Assembly: GCA_012960505.1 (NCBI GenBank)
Contig: DUBC01000030.1
Span: forward strand, 1 to 64,000
Direction of reading: 5' to 3'
DNA from: Verrucomicrobiales bacterium
GTDB taxonomy: Bacteria > Verrucomicrobiota > Verrucomicrobiia > Verrucomicrobiales > DEV007
DNA length: 64,000 nucleotides
Position 1 is the stretch's first letter. Each line of letters starts with the position of its first letter. The notes under the pieces are model-generated. The model worked only from the letters and a program-made list of their open reading frames with translations, ran no database searches and was not told the DNA's origin. Positions 19,034 to 27,800 of this stretch are shown piece after piece. The translations under genes were made by a program, and so were the position numbers.

Positions 19034-19764
19034 TAGAGCGCAAAGGGACGTTTAATTTTCAATAAGGGGTCAACTCCAGCTTCAACATGAGTGCCCTCTT
19101 CAAGTAAAAGCTCGAATCCTGTGGATCCATCTAAAGGAATAATTAAATCTACTTGAGAACCATATCGTATCTGCGAGAACCTCTCGTTTTGTTGATATGC
19201 GCGATGCTCGCTCAGATCAAATGGCATTATAGAATCAACATCGTAATCAGCAATTTGTAATATATGATAGGTCAATCCTAAATCCAAGCTATCAACCTTA
19301 TTTAAAACTCTCTGATTGCAATGAAGGTATTCGGCCGAATCATGATCAATTGTAAGATCATCGACAATGGAATTCTCCATCGCAAGCATCGGTTTATTAA
19401 AACTATCAATCGGCTCTAATTCACGATAACTCAAAATTCCAGGATACGGAATTCTGTTAATATGCACATCATAAAAGGTCATGAAGATACCGATCACTAA
19501 ACTAAACTCTGCAGAATAATTAGGATCCCTGAGCGCTTCTTTAAGAGTATAATTTTGTCCCTTAATCTCAATAACCGAATCCTCCTGACGGACTCGTTTC
19601 TGATAAATAATAACGCCATCTGCGGGTGAGAAAAAATAATCAGTGTCTGACTGAATTGATCTCATCGGGTCACGGAAGAAGTGCCTCTCCGAAAGCCAAC
19701 GCACTGAGCGCCCCCTTACTTCGGAAACTTCTTCATTTACCCAATCTGAAAGTATCTTTGCCAC
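19033..19764 (-). CDS. Phosphatidylserine decarboxylase-related protein
   Basis: The 243-residue protein shows short-form PSD motifs in order: RDP at 31-33, SPADG at 46-50, MTFYDVHINRIPYPG at about 95-109, and RYGSQVDLIIP at 200-210. In short PSDs the Gly-Ser bond of the last motif (here G202-S203) is self-cleaved to give the pyruvoyl cofactor. A lipoyl-like C-terminal GTHVEAG turn follows. The family decarboxylates phosphatidylserine to phosphatidylethanolamine in the inner membrane. A putative phosphatidylserine synthase is not adjacent. The second gene of the unit is an amidinohydrolase-like enzyme, an unusual partner. Activity on PS is likely but not proven. Confidence 0.82.
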   Translation of the reverse strand: MAKILSDWVNEEVSEVRGRSVRWLSERHFFRDPMRSIQSDTDYFFSPADGVIIYQKRVRQEDSVIEIKGQNYTLKEALRDPNYSAEFSLVIGIFMTFYDVHINRIPYPGILSYRELEPIDSFNKPMLAMENSIVDDLTIDHDSAEYLHCNQRVLNKVDSLDLGLTYHILQIADYDVDSIMPFDLSEHRAYQQNERFSQIRYGSQVDLIIPLDGSTGFELLLEEGTHVEAGVDPLLKIKRPFAL

Positions 19765-20007
19765 GTCAATTATCTGAATAGTATGATTATTAAAGTTAAT
19801 TAATTATTTAGATAAATCAAATCATATTTTATAATTTTATTATATTTGATCGGATCTTTCTTATCAGATATGAGAATTAGGGGGTTTCATGAGCGTATTA
19901 GGATTATATTTTAAAAAAATATTAGATCGATTGAAATTCAGGATTAATGAATTAAAGGGGCAAAAAAACACCAATCTATGAGTTATTACGCTTACCTAAG
20001 ACTGAAT

Positions 20008-20844
20008 CTACCAAGAAAGCGGATCAAGTGAATAAAAGCTCTTCAACTGATCATAGACTCGTGGATAACGTTGCTGAAGTTTCTTAGGTTTTTCGAAAAA
20101 TGTCTCAGTCGCAACTGCAAAGAATTCAGCTGGATTCGTTGCTCCGTACGCATCGATCACCAATTTTTTTCCTCTTCGATGCCTCTTAGCATGCCGCTCA
20201 TAGGCTGAACCAAGAGACTTGTCCCAATCTCTATGCTCTTCTGTGAATCCCAATAGCGGAGCCCCGTCTGCAGATCCGTCCCTCTGGTCAAGTTGATGAG
20301 CAAACTCATGAATCACAACATTTTTCCCATCAGTCGCGATGGCGGGTCCACGCAAAGTATGAACCCATGACAGTATGACTGTGCCGCTCCCCCATGACTC
20401 ACCTAAACGATTCCCTCCTCCCCCGACCGTTCCATCGTTATTGATAGAACTTTCACCACTATACATGTCTGGATAAATTAAGACTGTCGATAGCGTATCA
20501 TAAAACCCACACCTGCCGTTAAGTAAAAGTAAACACGCCTGACCTGCAATAGTAACACACATCTCTTCTGTTAATTCCTCTAAGTCACCACAAGCTTCAA
20601 AAGACTTTTCAGCCATAAATACATTTACATAGGAATTTAGGCTTAAACGCAAATCATTCGGCAACCTCCTATACAGTTTAAAATTCTTTTCAAGAATCGC
20701 TTCCCACGCATCAGGAAAGGGAGAATTAAAAATCTTATCTCGCAGTATTTTATTTTGCCTAGAAGATCTATTAATCGACCAAATAATAAAAATCGTAACG
20801 AGTGTCGTCCCTACAGTAAAAATAATAATTGTGCTCGAATCCAC
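20008..20844 (-). CDS. mtfA: MtfA family zinc-dependent peptidase (M90)
   Basis: The 278-residue protein has one N-terminal membrane segment (about residues 5-23, IIIFTVGTTLVTIFIIWSI), and a cytosolic or periplasmic domain with the metalloprotease motif HEFAHQLDQRDG near residue 179. WVHTLRGPAIATDGKNVVIHEFAH is preceded by a GESWGSGTVILSW block that matches MtfA. NPAEFFAVATETFFEKP downstream supplies the third zinc ligand region. MtfA in enterobacteria binds the repressor Mlc and has aminopeptidase activity. The membrane anchor is common in environmental homologues. It stands alone between AT-rich gaps. Confidence 0.9.
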   Translation of the reverse strand: MDSSTIIIFTVGTTLVTIFIIWSINRSSRQNKILRDKIFNSPFPDAWEAILEKNFKLYRRLPNDLRLSLNSYVNVFMAEKSFEACGDLEELTEEMCVTIAGQACLLLLNGRCGFYDTLSTVLIYPDMYSGESSINNDGTVGGGGNRLGESWGSGTVILSWVHTLRGPAIATDGKNVVIHEFAHQLDQRDGSADGAPLLGFTEEHRDWDKSLGSAYERHAKRHRRGKKLVIDAYGATNPAEFFAVATETFFEKPKKLQQRYPRVYDQLKSFYSLDPLSW

Positions 20845-21008
20845 CTAACAAAACTATAGATATAAATAACCTAGTTATTCAAACAATAATTGTTTGAATA
20901 ACATTATTCTTAGCATAGAAAAATTTGATCCTTCCTTGGATCGACACTAATTACTAAAATTATCCATATCACCTATACATAAATAACTTACCTTTATCTA
21001 GTCACCGT

Positions 21009-21998
21009 ATGCATTTGTTATTACCGCTTCTAATCACGTCAATTCTCGCATCCATACAGGGATATGCATACGCAAAAGAAATAAATGCTTCAAACTCTTC
21101 AAAAATAATCAAAGTATTCATTCTAGCGGGACAATCGAATATGGAAGGGCATGGACTCATCAAGGGGAATCAAAATCAAAAAGGAACCTTAGAACAACTC
21201 ACAAAAAATCCAGCAACTGCAAAAAGTTTCCAGCAACTAAAAGACGAAGAGGGAAACTGGAAGATAAGAGATGATGTCTGGATTAGTTGGTATAACAAAA
21301 AAGGAAAGTTAACGATTGGAGGATATGCAGGGCGAGGATCGATTGGTCCTGAACTAGGGTTCGGTTGGGCTATTGGAGATTATTTCGATAACCCAGTACT
21401 TCTTCTTAAGTTCGGCCCCGGCGGCACAAGTTTGGCAGGTCCCTGGAGACCTCCAAGTTCGGGCAAGAATGGGAATAAACAAAGAGGTCCTGGTATCGGG
21501 AATCAATACGATCATTTAATTTCAAGCACCAAACGACAATTAAAAAATCTAGATGCTGAATTCCCTCAACTTAAAGGGCTCAAGTTTGAATTGGCTGGAT
21601 TTGGATGGCATCAGGGATGGAACGACGGTTGCAGCATGAAAGACTCAAAAGAATATGAATCAAACATGGCAAATTTCATCCGTGATATCCGTAAGGATTT
21701 GAACTCGCCTGAACTTCCTTTTGTGATTGCTGGAAGTGGATTCGGCGGTTGGAAACAAAAAATCGATCGCAGACTAATGATCATGTCCGCTCAAAAAACA
21801 GTGGCTGAATTCAATGAAAATGCAAAGTATGTCGAGACTCGAGGATTCTTTAGAGATGGGCCAGTTTCACCCAGACCAATCAGGTATCACTGGTGCTGTA
21901 ACGCTGAAAGTTATTGGTTAATCGGGGATGGAATGGGTAAAGCAATGATTGAAATCATAGGAGGCCCTAAGACTCCGCCACAATCAGCTTCCCCATAA
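21009..21998 (+). CDS. Secreted SGNH-type carbohydrate esterase (sialate O-acetylesterase/DUF303-like)
   Basis: The 329-residue protein has a signal peptide (about residues 1-23) and the SASA/DUF303 nucleophile block FILAGQSNMEGHG with Ser43. Downstream are GPGGTSLAGPWRPPSS, FELAGFGWHQGWNDG and a C-terminal VSPRPIRYHWCCNAESYWLIGDGMGKAM segment carrying the His-containing catalytic region. Family members remove acetyl groups from sialic acids, xylan or other glycans; the substrate here is not readable. Verrucomicrobia carry many such enzymes near surface polysaccharide genes. It is 32 bp before a lipase-like gene on the same strand and may be cotranscribed with it. Confidence 0.86.
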   Translation: MHLLLPLLITSILASIQGYAYAKEINASNSSKIIKVFILAGQSNMEGHGLIKGNQNQKGTLEQLTKNPATAKSFQQLKDEEGNWKIRDDVWISWYNKKGKLTIGGYAGRGSIGPELGFGWAIGDYFDNPVLLLKFGPGGTSLAGPWRPPSSGKNGNKQRGPGIGNQYDHLISSTKRQLKNLDAEFPQLKGLKFELAGFGWHQGWNDGCSMKDSKEYESNMANFIRDIRKDLNSPELPFVIAGSGFGGWKQKIDRRLMIMSAQKTVAEFNENAKYVETRGFFRDGPVSPRPIRYHWCCNAESYWLIGDGMGKAMIEIIGGPKTPPQSASP

Positions 21999-22030
21999 AA
22001 CAAAATCGATCAAAACAGGGTCATCACATC

Positions 22031-22843
22031 ATGTTCACGATATCACCTCAATCTAAAGGATTTGACATTCAAAACGCTTTTGCTTGCGCCCTCGCATCGA
22101 AAACTGCTTATCAGTCACCCGAATTAATAGGCCACCAAATTGGTGAAGAATGGGAAGTCCCCAATTTTTTACCTTTTCATCATTCAAATGTACGTGGCTT
22201 TATAGCGGCTTCAAATCATTTTACAATTGTCTCTTTTCTCGGCTCCGAACGTGATTACGAAATTTGGCAGGAAAATATCGATGCCAGTTTTATTGAAGGC
22301 CCTTTCGGGCAGGGGGATCGTGTCCATAGAGGATTTAACACCGGGATAGCTAACGAAATCAAAAATATAGAGTCCAAAATAAACTATGTAGGAAATAAAA
22401 ATGCTCCAGTATTTCTCACCGGTCACAGCCTAGGCGGAGCAATTGCTAATCTAGCTGCCGCCTATTTATTCATTAATAATCACCCAGTACATTCTGTTTA
22501 TACTTTTGGAGCTCCTCGAGTCGGCTGTAAAAACTTTAAAACCATTTACAATAAATTTGATTGCGGGCGAACTTTTCGAATCGTAAATAGACACGATATC
22601 GTATCCAGAATACCTCCCAGAATGCTTCGATACAAACACGTTGGGGAGCTCTACTATTTAAACTCGGAAGGAAAAATCCATGCAGGAATTAATTCTTGGA
22701 AAAGATTATTACTTTACCTAGATCCATCAGGAAAAGACCCTAAAGAATATGTCAAAGAAATAGCTAGAAGATTTCCAGGAGCTATCGAAGATCACTCGAT
22801 GGATAAGTACCTGAAAAAAATTCGACTACTGGCAAATTCATAG
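22031..22843 (+). CDS. Class 3 lipase family protein
   Basis: The 270-residue protein has the class 3 lipase features: a lid-region SFLGSERDYEIWQENIDAS, GDRVHRGFNTGIANEI, the nucleophilic elbow TGHSLGGAIANLAA with Ser133, the acidic block YTFGAPRVGCKNF, and NRHDIVSRIPPRMLRYKHVG with the downstream His region at EDHSMDKYLKKI. Members hydrolyse triacylglycerols or phospholipids. No signal peptide is evident, so it may act in the cytoplasm or leave by an unrecognised route. It follows the esterase gene by 32 bp. Confidence 0.88.
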   Translation: MFTISPQSKGFDIQNAFACALASKTAYQSPELIGHQIGEEWEVPNFLPFHHSNVRGFIAASNHFTIVSFLGSERDYEIWQENIDASFIEGPFGQGDRVHRGFNTGIANEIKNIESKINYVGNKNAPVFLTGHSLGGAIANLAAAYLFINNHPVHSVYTFGAPRVGCKNFKTIYNKFDCGRTFRIVNRHDIVSRIPPRMLRYKHVGELYYLNSEGKIHAGINSWKRLLLYLDPSGKDPKEYVKEIARRFPGAIEDHSMDKYLKKIRLLANS

Positions 22844-22862
22844 AATGTGCTACAAAATTAAT

Positions 22863-23630
22863 TTAGTCACGAAGGAACACTGGTTTCTCGGGTGTAGAAG
22901 AAGATGAGCAGTAATAATAACCTCCAACATCAAATTTCAATAGTTCTACGGGATTTTTTATCTTATTACGCACTATAAAATCCGCCATCATGCCCCTAGC
23001 TTTTTTTGCATAGAAACTTATAAATTTATGTTTCCCATTTTTGAAATCTTTGAATGTAGGCGCAATCACTTCGGCCTCTAAATTATTAGCATCCACAGAT
23101 TTGAAGTACTCATTCGATGCAAGGTTTATCAAAACTTTACTCTTGGATTCTTTGATCGCCGCGTTCAAAGCGCCTGTAAGTGCATCGCCCCAAAAGTCAT
23201 AAAGATTTCTCCCTCTGCTCGTGTTCAGCCCCGTGCCCATCTCAAGACGGTAAGCTTGGATAAGGTCAAGGGGTCGCAACAACCCATACAAACCACTGAG
23301 GATACGGATTCTTTTTTGTGCGAAATTAAAATCGGCTGATCGCCATTCATCAAATCCAAATCCAGTGTAAACGTCTCCCTTAAAAGCCAGCAATGCTTGT
23401 TTCGCATTATTAGTGCTGAACGGCACTGACCAACTGCGGTAACGGTCATAATTAAGATCTGCCAACTTATCACTAATATTCATTAACTCACTAAGATCCG
23501 ACTTACCTATTTTAGTAAGATTTTTTATCAACTCCTCGGAATCTTCTATAAAATCTGGAATTGTATGCTTTTTAGTGAGGCATTGAGCCTCAAAATCCAT
23601 GGTCTTTGCTGGTGATAAAGTAAGTATCAT
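22863..23630 (-). CDS. yaaA: YaaA family peroxide-stress protein
   Basis: The start is set at the ATG at 23630, giving MILTLSPAKTMDFE, which matches the conserved YaaA N-terminus; a longer reading from 23756 adds a low-complexity hydrophobic stretch without homology. The 255-residue product has RYRSWSVPFSTNNAKQALLAFKGDVYTGF, RILSGLYGLLRPLDLIQAYRLEMGTGL, LINLASNEYFKSV, and the YAKKARGMMADFIVRNK block, all in YaaA order. In E. coli YaaA lowers free iron and limits DNA damage under peroxide; length is normal. It is divergent from the WXG-like cluster with 141 bp between them. Confidence 0.93.
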   Translation of the reverse strand: MILTLSPAKTMDFEAQCLTKKHTIPDFIEDSEELIKNLTKIGKSDLSELMNISDKLADLNYDRYRSWSVPFSTNNAKQALLAFKGDVYTGFGFDEWRSADFNFAQKRIRILSGLYGLLRPLDLIQAYRLEMGTGLNTSRGRNLYDFWGDALTGALNAAIKESKSKVLINLASNEYFKSVDANNLEAEVIAPTFKDFKNGKHKFISFYAKKARGMMADFIVRNKIKNPVELLKFDVGGYYYCSSSSTPEKPVFLRD

Positions 23631-23771
23631 TATGAATATTATTATTATTGATCTATTACGGATTAAACACGTATCACGCCTAATACAAGCCTTCCTGAAG
23701 AAAGAACTTAAGAAGACGTGGCGTTTTCCAATTTTTAACATTAAAATCGTAAGCAAAATAAAAAAAAGATT

Positions 23772-24044
23772 ATGGCTCAGGCAATAATGGATCCAGAAGA
23801 AGTTCGTCGTTTCGCGGAAGAACTTAAGCGTTTTAATGAGGATGTTTCCGCGCGTTCAGCTTCTCTTCAAGCACGATTCTCCTCACTCAGTAATACTTGG
23901 CAAGATCAAGAGCAGGTAAAGTTTGCAGAAGAATTTGAAGGAATGATGAAAGCTTTACGAAAATTCGTTGAGGTCTCACAGGCGCACTCACCCTTCCTGC
24001 TACGCAAGGCAAGACGAATTGAAGAGTACCTTGATCAACGCTAA
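23772..24044 (+). CDS. WXG100-like small helical protein
   Basis: The 90-residue protein is predicted to be two helices around a turn: helix 1 about residues 8-38, the turn SLSNTWQDQ with W43-Q-D45, helix 2 about 46-88. ESX substrates have W-x-G at this place, so this is a W-x-D variant. Length and hairpin layout fit WXG100 proteins, which dimerise and are exported by FtsK-like EccC/EssC ATPases. The C-terminal export signal Y-x-x-x-D/E is not cleanly present (Y86 with D88). It is the first of four tightly packed genes ending with such an ATPase. The next gene starts six bases after its stop. Function is by analogy only. Confidence 0.72.
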   Translation: MAQAIMDPEEVRRFAEELKRFNEDVSARSASLQARFSSLSNTWQDQEQVKFAEEFEGMMKALRKFVEVSQAHSPFLLRKARRIEEYLDQR

Positions 24045-24050
24045 TAGAAG

Positions 24051-24578
24051 ATGGCAGACCAAGCCAAAGTAGCTTCAATCGATTCCTTAGAATCGTTTCG
24101 CAATAGCCTCGTTATTTTCATGGAACGCGTTTCCAAATCGATTGACGAAGTAGGTGACACTGTGCGGCGAACGAGGCACTGGGTACAAGACGAACAATAC
24201 AATTATTGGATCAGCGAAAAGCGCAGAAGAGAGCGGAAACTAGAACAAGCTGAACAGGAACTTTACAGCTCGAGATTATCTACTCTACAGGACGCCAGTA
24301 CCGAAGCCCAGATGAACGTGAGACGAGCGAACAGAGCAATTGAAGAAGTGGAAGAAAAAATAAGATTAATCAAAAAATGGGGGAGGGATTACGACAGTAT
24401 TGTAGAACCTTTGGCCCGAAAACTAGACGCTTTGCAGGACCTAGTGACAACAAAATATCCAAAAGCAGTCAATTATCTTGTTCGAACTATTGAAACCTTA
24501 GAATCCTATGCCCAAGTATCTCTTCAAAGTAACGATCCTACAGAAACACCTAAATCTGAAACGAAAAATAAATCATAA
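24051..24578 (+). CDS. Coiled-coil protein of the WXG/FtsK cluster
   Basis: The 175-residue protein has no family I can name. Helix-rich throughout; residues 40-60 contain two tryptophans, RHWVQDEQ (W44) and YWISEKRR (W53), which recall the turn of a WXG protein. Residues 55-105 form an Arg/Glu-rich coiled coil (REKRKLEQAEQEL type) and 105-165 a second helical stretch ending YLVRTIETLESYAQVS. The C-terminus is Lys/Ser/Thr-rich and polar. It has no signal peptide or membrane segment. It lies between the two WXG-like genes. It could be a chaperone, a third substrate, or an assembly factor; the sequence does not decide. Confidence 0.7.
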   Translation: MADQAKVASIDSLESFRNSLVIFMERVSKSIDEVGDTVRRTRHWVQDEQYNYWISEKRRRERKLEQAEQELYSSRLSTLQDASTEAQMNVRRANRAIEEVEEKIRLIKKWGRDYDSIVEPLARKLDALQDLVTTKYPKAVNYLVRTIETLESYAQVSLQSNDPTETPKSETKNKS

Positions 24579-24602
24579 GAACAGCTCCTGTCGCATAAAC
24601 AA

Positions 24603-24815
24603 ATGTCAGTAAAATCAACCAGAGGAACAATCAACAAAGCCGTTCGAGATTTAAATGTCAGTTGGCAGCAATGCAAAAATTATTGGGCTGATAGTAAAAG
24701 TAAGGAATTTGAAGAAAAGTATATTGCCCCATTGCCGGATGCAGTAACCGCAACATCAAGTATCATAGACGAAATCGATAAAATTCTTACCAAAATTAAA
24801 CGCGATTGTGAGTAA
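24603..24815 (+). CDS. Second WXG-like small protein
   Basis: The 70-residue protein has a helix at about 8-26, a turn with W28-A-D30 in KNYWADSKSKEF, and a second helix that includes EEKYIAPLPDAV and SSIIDEIDKILTKIK. The W-x-D turn matches the partner at 23772-24044 and is the main reason for linking the two. It ends with KRDCE. WXG100 proteins often occur as pairs in ESX loci. The stop codon lies eight bases inside the start of the ATPase gene (GTG at 24808), so the two are translationally coupled. Pairing with the 90-residue protein is inference. Confidence 0.68.
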   Translation: MSVKSTRGTINKAVRDLNVSWQQCKNYWADSKSKEFEEKYIAPLPDAVTATSSIIDEIDKILTKIKRDCE

Positions 24816-27800
24816 TAAACCCTCAGGAATTAATACAACGTTAAAAATAATCCGTCGATTCAGTTCAGCGGTCATCGATTGCGCTGACAGGGAAAATTCA
24901 ATTGAAAATAATTACCGACTCAGAACAGCAAGAGCAAAACGTGAATACGAAGAAGGACGATCTGATCTTGATGCATTACATCAGGGAAGTTTAGCCGAGG
25001 CACAGTCCATTCTGCACAACCATACAGAGCGAGCTAAGGCCCTTTATAACAACAGAGAATCACGTATCGAAGAGGCTTACTCAAATGCTTTAAACCAATC
25101 TAGTGACACTTTAGAAACTCAAAGAGGTAGAAAAATTTCTGAAGTTCAGGCAAAGACCCTTGAAGCAAAAAGGAAAAATGAAAGTGCATTATCTGAAGCA
25201 AAAGAAACACAGGTCAGAATTGATAATGTTTCAAAGAAACATGTACATGAATTCAAATATTTGAAGAATAAGGTCCTCTCCTCGTTCAGGGGGTTCCCAC
25301 TCCTCTCCAGAAAACTAAAAAAACAAATACTTAATCAAAAAGATAGACAACAAAACGAAGCTCCAGATCTTCCAAGAATCTGTACAGATATTGAGAAAAC
25401 AATAAAATCCACAAGTGAAGACCTCAAAGATTTTGATTCAAATCTAATCCCTAAAATTTTTCGATTCATACCTCTGCAATGGTTGGCACCTATCACAACT
25501 ATAGGAATCGGCCTTCTTGGCTATTACATTTTCGAATGGGAGGGGGGGGGAGAATATTTACTCAGTTGCGGAATCGCAGCTCTTTGCCTTTTAATTCTAT
25601 GGATTATCAAGACAAGGTCATCAACCGTAGCGAAAAGTTCAGCAGAAAAGATTTCAAAGCAGCTTATCCGCATCCGCTCTTCATTTGATCAGTTCGATGA
25701 GGGTCGAGATTCATGGATGAAAGATAAAAAAAATGCAATCGAAGAAGAACTAGAAAAATACGTCGAGACCCTTAACGAGAACCTTGGAAGCGCAATCGAA
25801 AATGCTGAAGAAATTGGCATGGGGAAACCCAAGAAACTCGAAAAACAACACCAAAATATTAAAGAAAAGAATTCATCAATTCATTTTCTAAATCTAGAAA
25901 ATATCCAGAAAGCAAATAAAGACTCCATTGCATCAGCAATTAGTAATTTCGAATCAGAAAAGGGGAAGCTAGTTAAAGTAAGAGACAATGAAATAGAAGA
26001 AGCTGAAATCGAACACAAAAATAAATGGGGAGAATTGGTATCAGAATGGGGAAACGAAGCTGAAACAATTTCTAAATGGCTACGCGAAGAAAAAACCGTC
26101 ACTAGTCAGCTATTTCCTGTATGGGAAAAGTCCTGGCTTGATTCCTGGACTCCCCCTGAAACTTTTTCACATTGCGCAACATTTGGTTTGCTAGAATTAG
26201 ATCCTAACTTGTTTGGTGAATCCCCTCCTAAAAGCTCAAGCCTTAAATTGCCTGATCCTGACTCTTTAAAAATTCCATTAAACATCAAAATCCCTCACTC
26301 CGGATCCATTCTATTCGAAACAGAATCATCGGAAAACAACACAATAATAGATTCCATCAACAATATCATACTAAGATTATTGTCCGTTGCGCCTGCGGGT
26401 AAATTAAGTTTTAGCATCTTCGACCCTGTTGGTTTAGGCCAGAACTTTGCAGGTATCACTCACTTGGCTGATTATGAGGACAGCATCATTAATAAGCGAA
26501 TCTGGACCCAGCGAGAACAAATAGAAGCTCGCATAATAGAACTGAATGAGCATATGGAGAAAGTCATCCAGATGTATCTCAGAAATGAATATGAAACCAT
26601 CACTGATTATAATGAAAAAGCAGGCAACATTGCGGAAAAATATCATTTCCTAGTCGTCGCTGATTTTCCAACTAATTTCTCAGAAGCTGCCGCACGCGGA
26701 CTGATGAGCATCGCAGCAAACGGAGCAAGGTGTGGAATATACACTCTAATCCATTGGGACAAACGACAATCATTACCTGAAGCTCTAGATATAGATGATT
26801 TACGAAAATCCAACATCCTAATCGAACAAGACAAAGCGGGCAATCTTGCATTAGTCAACGGATTGAAAAAGGGAACATCCCTGCATTTGGAATCTCCTCC
26901 ATGCAGCAATGACGCCATTGATTTTGTTCAACGTATCGGAGATGAAAGCAGCAACTCGAACCGCATCGAAGTTCCCTTCAGTTACATTATCCCGAGTGAG
27001 GGCGAACATTGGTCAGGAGACACTTCCAATGAGCTTAAAATCCCAATTGGCAGGACCGGAGCCACTAAACTTCAATACTTAAGCATTGGCAAAGGAACAA
27101 AACAACACGCTCTTCTTGCCGGTAAAACTGGGTCAGGAAAATCGACTCTGTTCCACGTAATGATCACCAACCTTGCACTTCATTTCAGTCCTGATCAGGT
27201 TGAATTCTATTTAGTGGACTTTAAAAAAGGTGTTGAATTCAAAAGTTATGGGGTTAAAAAACTTCCCCACGCTAAAGTTATAGCGATAGAAAGTGACCGT
27301 GAATTTGGGTTAAGCGTTCTCCAAAAATTAGACCATGAACTAAAGGAACGAGGAGAACTTTTCCGAGAAGTTGGAGCACAGGACATCGCGGGCTACAAAA
27401 GATCTAGCGGTGAATCAATGCCTAGAACTCTGTTACTGATAGATGAATTCCAAGAGTTCTTTGTCGAAGATGATAAGATCGCACAGCAGACCTCAGTACT
27501 GCTAGATCGTATAGTCCGACAAGGTCGTGCTTTTGGCATTCATGTTGTGCTCGGATCACAGACACTCGGCGGCGCCTATTCTCTTGCCAGAGCCACTCTA
27601 GGCCAAATGGTAATCCGCATTGCACTGATGTGTAACGAAGCAGATGCTTATCTCATTATGGATGAAGGAAACCCAGCTCCACGTCTATTGACACGTCCTG
27701 GAGAAGGAATCTACAATGATTCTGCTGGTGCAATAGAAGGCAATAGCCCTTTCCAAACGGTCTGGCTTTCTGAACAAGAACGAAACTCACACTTGGATCA

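Noticed and set aside
19765-20007. tRNA, small RNA or origin in the largest gap
   Set aside because: No tRNA T-arm pattern, no stable stem and no DnaA-box cluster were seen; only the doubtful 30-codon frame remains.
25479-25688. A 69-codon frame over the G9 run in another frame
   Set aside because: It is an out-of-frame reading of the ATPase gene. It is noted only because it shows where a shift at the G9 run would lead.
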